Source of the DNA: a virus
Length of the DNA: 39,597 nt
Virus record (IMG/VR): IMGVR_UViG_3300046171_000164
Location: 1-39,597 of that record
Reading direction: 5' to 3' (one strand)
Below, in pieces: positions 34,019-39,597 of the stretch. Position 1 is the stretch's first letter. Each line of letters begins with the position of its first letter. A program made the translations under genes and the position numbers. Under the pieces are notes generated by a model, which was not told the origin of the DNA, did not search any database, and saw nothing but the letters and a program-made list of their open reading frames with translations.

Positions 34019-34274
34019 AATAATATTTACAGAATTTATAATACTCTGGCCATAAAGTATGTTTGTTATATATATGTGGAGCAAAGTTACATTTTTCTCC
34101 TCGCTTATATGGGCCTATGTTTATACAAATTTTCCATTGTCCGTCTTGTGGCGTACCCCATGGAGATATCCTTATATTGTTTTTTGTACAAAATAATTTC
34201 CATTCCTGCTCTTCATGCGTTGGCATATATGACGGTAAATAGTTTTTCTTTCTTCTTTTGTATAAACTTTTCAT
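34002..34274 (-). CDS. Hypothetical 90-residue protein between primase-helicase and thyA
   Basis: 90 residues: a basic start (MKSLYKRRKKNYLPSYMPTH), EEQEWKLFCTKNNIRISPWG, then WKICINIGPYKRGEKCNFAP and an aromatic-rich end (YYKFCKYYYDKYK). Cysteines are scattered and do not form an obvious zinc finger. I have seen similar small proteins in marine phages but know no function. It abuts the primase-helicase gene with no spacer and overlaps the thyA ATG at 34018 by 17 bases, which supports that ATG as the true thyA start. Confidence 0.65.
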   Translation of the reverse strand: MKSLYKRRKKNYLPSYMPTHEEQEWKLFCTKNNIRISPWGTPQDGQWKICINIGPYKRGEKCNFAPHIYNKHTLWPEYYKFCKYYYDKYK

Positions 34275-35996
34275 TTATTCCCAAGGCATTACTTCTTCAG
34301 GTTCTAATACTTCGTGAGGTATAAAACAACCTGATCTTGGTTCCCATTTAAAATGAGCCTCAGCTCCATTCTCACCAAGATTCTGAAACTTAACTTTTAA
34401 AACTTTTGCTTTAACAGTTTTTTCTTCGTAATTTCTGTGTACTAATATGCCATGATAAGATGCATCGTACCATTCACCTCCGCCTTTGATGTTATACATA
34501 GTTGGTTCTTCAATTTTACCATCCTGTGTTTTATACATTTTAGTTGGATGCGCTACAATAAAAACTAATACATCAAACTTTTTTGCAAATGTTTCAATCT
34601 TTGTTAAGTATTCCATTGTATATCTGTTTACATCCTCAGTCTTTGCATCAACATCACGTATTTTATTAAATGGGTCTATGACTAAACATTTAATACCTTT
34701 ACGCTTTACAAGCTCTGCACCTTTACGTAATACAGATTCAAGTGTATATCTTTCCATATCAATGAAAAAGAAATTATCGTTAACATGTTCAGCTACTTGT
34801 TTCCATTTATTTGTGCCAATATCTGATGATCTTGGCATATCTTGCCATACTTTTCTCATTAACTTATGGGCATGTAAGTATGTTGGTGCATTTTCAGGAG
34901 ATGCAAATGCAGTTCGCCAGCCATAATTATTGTTATAGCCAACACACATTTGGTCTACAAAATCTGATTTACCTGATGAAGGAATACCAGTAACCGTAAT
35001 AAATTGACCAGTGTAAGTACTAAATATATTGTCAAAGTTATTAAGACCAACTTGAAAGCCTTTTTTGAAACCGTGTTTAACAAAGTCTGTAACTTCATGT
35101 TCTATATCTTTAAATGTTGTAACATTTTCAAGTGGTACTGGTCTACATTCTTTAATTGTTTCAGCTAAGTCTTCTTTACCATACTTAAGTAAATAATCAT
35201 TTGCATCTTTACAATCTACAAAGTTTACTAAGTAACATACTTCAGCACCTATCCTTCTAATCAATTCTGCTTGTAGTGCAGCGCCAGCGTCGTCTTGATC
35301 AACTGCTAATATTATTTTTTCTTTGTCTGTAAAATAATCTATACAGTTATCAAGATAATCTAAATTGTTATGATTCAGTGTAGCACCATTAGGTACTGAT
35401 ACTACGTTTTTAATACCAGCCTCATGAAATGCTAACACATCCATTTCACCTTCAACAATAACACATGTATTGTCGTTTACGATACTATTTATATTATAAA
35501 AGACTTTCTCAGCACCTTTATATAATTTAAAGTTCTTTCGTCCGTCTCTATATTTAATATTAATGAGCTCATCACCCATAACATAATTGAACTGGATAGT
35601 ATTCTCAACTTGTCCGGTCTGTGGCATATATTCTTTACCTTCAGTAATATTTAAATCATTTAAGGTTTCATATGATATACCACGATCTTTAAACCATTTA
35701 TAAACATTTTCACTTAGCTCTTTATTTTCAACGACGTGCGTAGCATCAGGTTTTTCATAAACTTTTGATGGCTCACCTTTACGTTGATATGTATGTAGCT
35801 GAAATGTTGAATCACAGTTATGACAAGTTCCTAATCCACGTTCCCAATCATAACTAGCACATTGTTGTTTACGATTTTCAGGTTTACGTGTATGCGAACA
35901 CAGGGGACAAATCCCCTGCGTTGCACCAACCTTTAAATCATGCTGGTTAAACTGGTCGATTAAAAATCCGTTAATCTCCGTGTTGTTTACTTGCAT
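34275..35996 (-). CDS. Primase-helicase (T7 gp4 type)
   Basis: 573 residues. It unwinds the fork and makes primers. An N-terminal zinc site has C30, C33, C58 and C61 (CPLC, CHNC). The Toprim primase core has EGEMDVLAFHEAG (E182, E184) and VDQDDAG (D233, D235). The RecA-like helicase has Walker A GIPSSGKS (337-344), Walker B CLVIDPFNKI (D441), then FIVAHPTK and GGGEWYDASYHGILVHRN. The acidic C-terminus (LEPEEVMPWE) resembles the tail that binds DNA polymerase in T7. Length matches T7 gp4 (566). SSB is 11 bases upstream. No DNA polymerase partner is in the window. Confidence 0.93.
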   Translation of the reverse strand: MQVNNTEINGFLIDQFNQHDLKVGATQGICPLCSHTRKPENRKQQCASYDWERGLGTCHNCDSTFQLHTYQRKGEPSKVYEKPDATHVVENKELSENVYKWFKDRGISYETLNDLNITEGKEYMPQTGQVENTIQFNYVMGDELINIKYRDGRKNFKLYKGAEKVFYNINSIVNDNTCVIVEGEMDVLAFHEAGIKNVVSVPNGATLNHNNLDYLDNCIDYFTDKEKIILAVDQDDAGAALQAELIRRIGAEVCYLVNFVDCKDANDYLLKYGKEDLAETIKECRPVPLENVTTFKDIEHEVTDFVKHGFKKGFQVGLNNFDNIFSTYTGQFITVTGIPSSGKSDFVDQMCVGYNNNYGWRTAFASPENAPTYLHAHKLMRKVWQDMPRSSDIGTNKWKQVAEHVNDNFFFIDMERYTLESVLRKGAELVKRKGIKCLVIDPFNKIRDVDAKTEDVNRYTMEYLTKIETFAKKFDVLVFIVAHPTKMYKTQDGKIEEPTMYNIKGGGEWYDASYHGILVHRNYEEKTVKAKVLKVKFQNLGENGAEAHFKWEPRSGCFIPHEVLEPEEVMPWE

Positions 35997-36007
35997 TAAT
36001 TAATTAT

Positions 36008-36322
36008 TTAAAATGGTAAATCATCTACTGGTTGTGGTTTTGGAGGCATAGCTGCTTGAGCGGGTTGATCATCTCTGGGAGCTACATCAACATTATCACC
36101 ATTGGTCCATACTACCTTTACATTACCAAGATAAACTTTTTCAATTTTAGCATCTCTTTCGTCTTTTGATTGTTGAACAATCACTGGACCCTGATTACCA
36201 AACTGATCTGTTTCATCGTTAATAGTAATTGTAATAGGTAAGTATTTTCCTTTCTTACCGTCAATAATTTTATCTTTCGGTATTTTTGTTAAGTCGATAC
36301 TTGTTGCTATTATACTTGCCAT
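36008..36322 (-). CDS. ssb: Single-stranded DNA-binding protein
   Basis: 104 residues. A beta-rich OB-fold-like body (YLPITITINDETDQFGNQGP, VIVQQSKDERDAKIEKVYLG, NVKVVWTNGDNVDV) is followed by a Pro/Gln-rich linker. The end, DDLPF, is the acidic tip by which SSBs bind other replication proteins. It is about half the length of T7 gp2.5 and cellular SSB. It lies between the primase-helicase and the recombination genes. The tip motif and neighbours make the call good despite weak body similarity. Confidence 0.78.
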   Translation of the reverse strand: MASIIATSIDLTKIPKDKIIDGKKGKYLPITITINDETDQFGNQGPVIVQQSKDERDAKIEKVYLGNVKVVWTNGDNVDVAPRDDQPAQAAMPPKPQPVDDLPF

Positions 36323-36323
36323 A

Positions 36324-36542
36324 TTATACTGCTGTTTGAAATAAATTATTGAACATAGTTCTTAGCTCAGTAGTTCCTACTGTAGCTCCTGTAGCTTGTA
36401 ATCTTCTTCTGAAGTTATCAGCTTTTTTGCTATACGCATGCAATCCATCTGCTGAAGTTTTGTTAGCGTAAAATTCTGACGTTGGAAATGTCATTCCAGT
36501 CATTGCACATAATTTTGTTGTTGCTTTCTTTCTTCTTGCCAT
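36324..36542 (-). CDS. Small basic protein, possible decayed zinc-ribbon domain
   Basis: 72 residues: MARRKKATTKLCAMTGMTFP, then TSEFYANKTSADGLHAYSKK and ADNFRRRLQATGATVGTTEL. The KxCxxTGxxFPxSEFYxNKTxxDGLxxYSK pattern resembles the front of endonuclease VII/zinc-ribbon proteins (CxxC...SEFY...DGL...CxxC), but only one cysteine remains, so zinc binding is unlikely. It starts eight bases after the exonuclease gene and ends one base before ssb. Function is unknown, with DNA binding plausible from its charge. Confidence 0.65.
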   Translation of the reverse strand: MARRKKATTKLCAMTGMTFPTSEFYANKTSADGLHAYSKKADNFRRRLQATGATVGTTELRTMFNNLFQTAV

Positions 36543-36549
36543 AATAAAA

Positions 36550-37281
36550 TTAAAGTGTTAAATTAATAAAAAATTGTGATGGGTCAAACCCATCGGTTTT
36601 GTAGAATAAATCGTAAGCTTCTACTGCTCTCTCTACCTTGTCAGCACCTGATGAATAAAAATCAGGTGAACAATCCATAACAGCTATTTGATGCGTTTCC
36701 TTATCAATAACTATAAACACAAATTCATATCCAAATAGTTTACTATAGATATATGCTTGAGAATCGTAATTAAAACGGTTAGCAGACCACTTGAAAGCAT
36801 TTATATCTTTGGTTGTTTTCAAATCAATTATAAGCTTTTCGTCATGGTTTACAATATCAGCTTTACCCTTCCATAAAGCGCCTTCAAGTTCTGCTAAGCC
36901 AGGCTTCTCATACTCAACATCAATGCCTTTGATTAGTCCACGACATACGTCGTTTTCTAATATTTTTTGTGTCATCAATTCTATTTGGTCAACTTCTTTT
37001 TGTAATAAACAAAGTTCACCACCAGACATTTCTTTGTATGCTTTTGTATTTCTTGTACTACTTTCGATAACCTTATATTTTTTAAGCTTGTCAGGTTCAA
37101 GTATCGCAGTATGGAAATATCCACCTACAAGAAATGCTGGGCTTGGTTTGGATTGTATGCCAAGGGCCAAGGGATTAGTTAATAAAGTTTTAATATCACT
37201 ATTGCTAAGAAATTGTTTACCAAAGTCTCCATAATAGTTTTCATCTAACTTTAATTTTTCTAATACCTTTTGTTTGTTCAT
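36550..37281 (-). CDS. PD-(D/E)XK exonuclease (RecE/exodeoxyribonuclease VIII-like)
   Basis: 243 residues. Motif order is typical of phage PD-(D/E)XK exonucleases of the RecE/Cas4 type: FLVGGYFHTAILEP (H57), WKGKADIVN (D142), LIIDLKTTKD (D153, K155) and NYDSQAYIYSKLFGYEFVFI (Q175). Such enzymes chew the 5' strand of double-stranded DNA to expose 3' tails for the annealing protein. The ERF gene is directly upstream, one base away, a classic recombination pair. It may also help recycle host DNA. Iron-sulphur cysteines are not present. Confidence 0.85.
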   Translation of the reverse strand: MNKQKVLEKLKLDENYYGDFGKQFLSNSDIKTLLTNPLALGIQSKPSPAFLVGGYFHTAILEPDKLKKYKVIESSTRNTKAYKEMSGGELCLLQKEVDQIELMTQKILENDVCRGLIKGIDVEYEKPGLAELEGALWKGKADIVNHDEKLIIDLKTTKDINAFKWSANRFNYDSQAYIYSKLFGYEFVFIVIDKETHQIAVMDCSPDFYSSGADKVERAVEAYDLFYKTDGFDPSQFFINLTL

Positions 37282-37282
37282 A

Positions 37283-37828
37283 CTAAAGTGTTGTTAACTT
37301 CTTTTCTTGTTCTGAAGTTAATTGATACTTAGCTTTGATTGCATCAATCTTTCCACCGGCTTTTATATAGTCTATTGCTTTTTGTACATCAGCTAAAGCT
37401 TGTTTAGGCTTTGCTTTGAAAGCTGAACTTTTTTTGCCGTGATCGTTTGTTGCATCACTGTCTTGAGTATCATCAATTAATAATAAATTACCTAACGCAT
37501 ATTTTTTTGCGTAACTCGATGCACTACCAAATTGTTGCGGAGTCTGCATACCTTTTTGGTTGAGATCCACACCAACTATTGCAACGGCTTTTAATGTCAT
37601 GCCTTTTTCATCAATTAACTTTGCAGTTGTTTTAATTATAGGCATAGGACTAGTTTCAATTAATTTTTCATTAATTGTTACCGCGACTCCTAATTCTAAT
37701 AAATAGGGTTTTATGCTTTCGAGAATGTCTTCGGCCGACCTAAAGTAATATTTGCCGAATGAATTAAATCTACTTTTTTTCGATTTAAATTTTGTTTGCA
37801 GGGTTGCAAGTTTTTGGTTTATGGTCAT
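37283..37828 (-). CDS. erf: ERF-family single-strand annealing protein
   Basis: 181 residues. FGKYYFRSAEDILESIKPYL (24-43) and the block MQTPQQFGSASSYAKKYALG (93-112) followed by NLLLIDDTQDSDATN are signatures of the ERF superfamily. ERF proteins form rings that anneal complementary single strands, joining or circularising phage DNA. The tail is Lys/Ala-rich. It pairs with the exonuclease just downstream. A hairpin lies upstream, after the sigma gene, so this may be the first gene of a new transcript. Confidence 0.9.
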   Translation of the reverse strand: MTINQKLATLQTKFKSKKSRFNSFGKYYFRSAEDILESIKPYLLELGVAVTINEKLIETSPMPIIKTTAKLIDEKGMTLKAVAIVGVDLNQKGMQTPQQFGSASSYAKKYALGNLLLIDDTQDSDATNDHGKKSSAFKAKPKQALADVQKAIDYIKAGGKIDAIKAKYQLTSEQEKKLTTL

Positions 37829-37862
37829 ACTAATATAATTACATATTAAAAATTAAACTTAA
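37829..37862 (-). promoter_or_regulatory. AT-rich leader, possible promoter for replication genes
   Basis: Reading minus, AAGTTTAATTTTTAATATGTAATTATATT-type sequence fills the space between the hairpin after the sigma gene and the erf start. It includes TAATTATATTA close to the start. No -33 box can be fixed by eye. The location after a likely terminator and before a long co-directional block makes a promoter plausible, perhaps one read by the phage sigma factor. Confidence 0.25.
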
Positions 37863-37879
37863 GCGGTGTGTTGCACCGT
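37863..37879 (-). terminator. Hairpin after the sigma gene, probable terminator
   Basis: The stem CGGTG (37864-37868) / CACCG (37874-37878) closes a five-base loop, with a G-T pair extending it by one. In the minus direction it is followed by TTAAGTTTAATTTTTA, a T-rich stretch. It lies four bases after the sigma stop. The short stem suggests partial termination. Confidence 0.5.
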
Positions 37880-37882
37880 AAC

Positions 37883-38647
37883 TTACAGGTAATCAAGCAC
37901 TTGCGAGCTATCTACGTTTTCGATAAGGCAATGTATAGCATCCCGTTTTATCTGTGAAATACGTACATGAGCAGTCGCAACATTGATTCCTAGTTTAGCT
38001 GCAATTTCATTCGCAGAATGTTTATCGCAGTCTAGTCCATAGCTCATTCTTAATACATCATATTGTGCTGGTGTTAAATGTGTTCTCATCAGTGACAATA
38101 AATATGTATTGAGTAAAGCTATATTATATGGCTCAGACTTATCTACAACTTGATAAGCCATGTTATCATCATCATTAGGTTTATCATCGATGCTAGAAAA
38201 TACACTATTAAAAAACATAGCAACCATTTTCTCATCTTTTGGATTGCGTCTAATTTCATTTAGTTTATGTTCTGGTATTCTAATCTCGCCTCTGTGCATA
38301 TCTACAGACCTCCGTATCGCGCCTTTAATTCTTTTCGATAAGAATGACTTCAAAGTCTTTTCTTGATCTTCAGACTCAGCTAAAATAGTTCTATCCAATT
38401 TATTAACAGCAGAGCACAAACCCGCATTGCCTTCTTGAAACAAATCAAGTATACTCAGTACACCTGATGCTTGGTCCGACGTAGATTGTTTATGTGCAAG
38501 AGTAACAACTAACGGAAGAAAATTAATTTTAATTTCTTCATCTGTTAATCCTGTATAATCACCGTCAACTGGCTTCTTAACTCTTTGTAATTGTTTTTCT
38601 ACGTCGTTTTTATACCTAATATAATTTTGAATATTATATTTTCTCAT
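37883..38647 (-). CDS. Sigma-70-like RNA polymerase sigma factor
   Basis: 254 residues. Region 2 (about 37-120) has INFLPLVVTLAHK, the core-binding ILDLFQEGNAGLCSAVNKLD, and SFLSKRIKGAIRRSVDMHRG for -10 recognition and melting. EIRIPEHKLNEIRR is region 3.0. Region 4 (about 183-241) reads LTPAQYDVLRMSYGLD and a helix-turn-helix SANEIAAKLGINVATAHVRI that would read the -35 (in Bacteroidetes -33) box. Region 1.1 is absent and region 3 is short, as in small alternative sigmas. It could direct host RNA polymerase to phage promoters, in place of a phage RNA polymerase. It overlaps the HTH gene before it by four bases. Confidence 0.88.
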   Translation of the reverse strand: MRKYNIQNYIRYKNDVEKQLQRVKKPVDGDYTGLTDEEIKINFLPLVVTLAHKQSTSDQASGVLSILDLFQEGNAGLCSAVNKLDRTILAESEDQEKTLKSFLSKRIKGAIRRSVDMHRGEIRIPEHKLNEIRRNPKDEKMVAMFFNSVFSSIDDKPNDDDNMAYQVVDKSEPYNIALLNTYLLSLMRTHLTPAQYDVLRMSYGLDCDKHSANEIAAKLGINVATAHVRISQIKRDAIHCLIENVDSSQVLDYL

Positions 38648-39261
38648 ATTTCTTTATTTAGTAATTCTTTTTCAATTTTAAGTTGGTTACCCATGTTTCT
38701 GTATATTGTTCTTGTTGAACATTTTAAAAGCTGAGCAAGCTTAATTATGGTTATTTTTTGTTTGTTATCATTTAAATCTAACATGCACTGGTATATATCC
38801 TCTTCAACTATTTTCTTGCTACGACCAATTAATTGGCCTACAATACTAAGCTTTTCAGATAGTGTGAGTATTTTGTTAGGCTTAAATATTACTTTTCTAA
38901 TTCTGTTTTTGGGTGGACGTTCAGCGTCAGTTATAAAAACTTCATTAACCAATTTATCAAATGCACCATGTGACATTGAAAATGTAACAAAGTTATTTTT
39001 AATATTGGCTATATATTCAAACACTCTTTTAAGTTCTTTCATATTTAAATCACCATTTAAATGTTGTATAACTAAGAAATGCCACTTTAAACTTTTATAT
39101 GTAGTAATTTTAGCTTTGCTTCTAAATAAAGCGTAACATTGATAGGTGCCGTTTTCATAATAATCATATATATCAGTTGATTCGGTAGGAACATCCGTGA
39201 TTGGGGTTCTCCCGTATATAATTCTTTTATCATGCAAGTATTTAAAGTTTCTTTGTGACAT
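38644..39261 (-). CDS. Helix-turn-helix protein, probable early regulator
   Basis: 205 residues. Residues 169-190 (KITIIKLAQLLKCSTRTIYR and NM) form a helix-turn-helix of the type found in Fis/MarR-like regulators. The helical stretch before it (LSEKLSIVGQLIGRSKKIVE) may dimerise. The N-terminal 120 residues have no family I know; an aromatic and basic mix (YKSLKWHFLVIQHLNGDLNM) suggests a separate domain. Its stop overlaps the sigma start by four bases, so the two are translated together. It may control early transcription or replication start. Confidence 0.7.
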   Translation of the reverse strand: MSQRNFKYLHDKRIIYGRTPITDVPTESTDIYDYYENGTYQCYALFRSKAKITTYKSLKWHFLVIQHLNGDLNMKELKRVFEYIANIKNNFVTFSMSHGAFDKLVNEVFITDAERPPKNRIRKVIFKPNKILTLSEKLSIVGQLIGRSKKIVEEDIYQCMLDLNDNKQKITIIKLAQLLKCSTRTIYRNMGNQLKIEKELLNKEI

Positions 39262-39278
39262 TAGCTGCCTACTAATTA

Positions 39279-39398
39279 TTATTTATTAGCTTTCGTCGCC
39301 TTTCTTTTATATGGTTTTCTAAACTTTTTAATTTTATCGGCTAACCCGAATAAGTTTACTTTGTATTGATGCAATATATGTTGTCTCGTTTTGCTCAT
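39279..39398 (-). CDS. Tiny Lys-rich protein (39 aa), tentative
   Basis: 39 residues: MSKTRQHILHQYKVNLFGLA, then DKIKKFRKPYKRKATKANK. Over 30% Lys and Arg. It is too short to judge by composition alone. It overlaps the end of the terminal gene by 65 bases in another frame and ends 18 bases before the HTH gene, leaving a sensible operon spacing. It may be real, as several other tiny basic genes are in this phage, but there is no family I recognise. Confidence 0.4.
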   Translation of the reverse strand: MSKTRQHILHQYKVNLFGLADKIKKFRKPYKRKATKANK

Positions 39399-39597
39399 AA
39401 TCTTTAAGTGTTATTTGTTTTGGTCCTTCAATTAATAGTTCTATATTCTCTCTTGAATAATATTCTTGTACTGGCCAGTTTAACCACCTGGTATTCAGCA
39501 AAGTATAATCATCCGGTGGCAAGTCTACTGCCCATATCATAGTGGCTAAAGATGATATTAGAGCTACCGTTGCCATTAAAGTAATCGTCCATAACAC
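39334..39597 (-). CDS. Small membrane-anchored protein (5' end cut by window edge)
   Basis: 87 visible residues. The frame is open to the last base; the GTG at 39597 could be a start but the gene more likely continues outside. A hydrophobic segment (LWTITLMATVALISSLATMI) near the visible start is a membrane anchor or signal sequence. It is followed by an exterior-type domain (PPDDYTLLNTRWLNWPVQEY, YYSRENIELLIEGPKQITLK). No family is known to me. As a first-transcribed early gene with a membrane anchor, it might affect the host envelope or exclude other phages; this is speculative. Confidence 0.6.
   Translation of the reverse strand: MLWTITLMATVALISSLATMIWAVDLPPDDYTLLNTRWLNWPVQEYYSRENIELLIEGPKQITLKDYEQNETTYIASIQSKLIRVSR

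Noticed and set aside
34486-34993. Plus-strand frames of 60-146 residues opposite the primase-helicase
   Set aside because: They are antisense to conserved helicase motifs, lack motifs of their own and have shadow-type composition.
1-39597. The window as a complete circular genome
   Set aside because: The left end cuts a plus-strand fibre gene and the right end cuts a minus-strand gene; the two cannot join into sensible genes, and no terminal overlap was seen.
1-39597. tRNA genes, CRISPR arrays, insertion sequences, integrase or attachment sites
   Set aside because: No cloverleaf, spaced repeat array, transposase or integrase motif was found. The short intergenic gaps leave little room for them.

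Overview
The window is one continuous piece of an AT-rich, tailed double-stranded DNA phage genome, probably a podovirus of a marine Bacteroidetes (Flavobacteriia-like) host. The virion genes support this: terminase, portal, scaffold, capsid, two ring-type collar proteins, a nozzle-like protein and very large internal proteins, with no tail sheath or tape measure. Three things point to the host. Starts are preceded by A/T-rich sequence, almost never by GGAGG-type Shine-Dalgarno sites. The one clear secreted protein has a Bacteroidetes-style signal peptide ending in SFSQ. The structural gene order recalls that of crAss-like phages, although this phage looks only distantly related. No integrase, repressor, tRNA or CRISPR was seen. 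Both ends cut through genes, so the genome is incomplete here.

Plus strand, 1-28322 (late genes). The end of a tail fibre with an S74 chaperone domain comes first, followed by small accessory genes that include a probable tandem GroES-like protein. Next come a likely small terminase, TerL, portal, scaffold and major capsid protein. A UUCG hairpin terminator follows the capsid gene. Then come a conserved unknown, two collar/ring proteins, the 1481-residue nozzle-like protein and three internal virion proteins, the last of 2260 residues. A run of five tiny basic genes follows. The strand ends with a lysis cassette: two paralogous membrane proteins flanking a secreted thioredoxin-like protein, then an M15 peptidase endolysin.

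A bidirectional terminator at 28386-28409 separates this strand from the convergent minus-strand block.

Minus strand, 39597-28415 (early and replication genes, read right to left). An HTH protein and a sigma-70-like factor come first, then an ERF annealing protein, a PD-(D/E)XK exonuclease, a small unknown, an SSB, a T7 gp4-type primase-helicase and a small unknown. After these come thymidylate synthase, a GIY-YIG/MazG fusion, a T7 endonuclease I-like resolvase, three tiny overlapping genes, NrdB, two small proteins and NrdA. Together these make dNTPs, open and prime the fork, recombine and resolve DNA, and probably redirect host RNA polymerase. No DNA polymerase is present.

No stretch over 300 bases is left without a gene once the tiny genes at 31567-32000 are counted. 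The most notable oddities are two compensating frameshifts at the start of thyA, zinc-protease-like and nuclease-like motifs in the 2260-residue protein, and patches of higher GC inside nrdA and terL.
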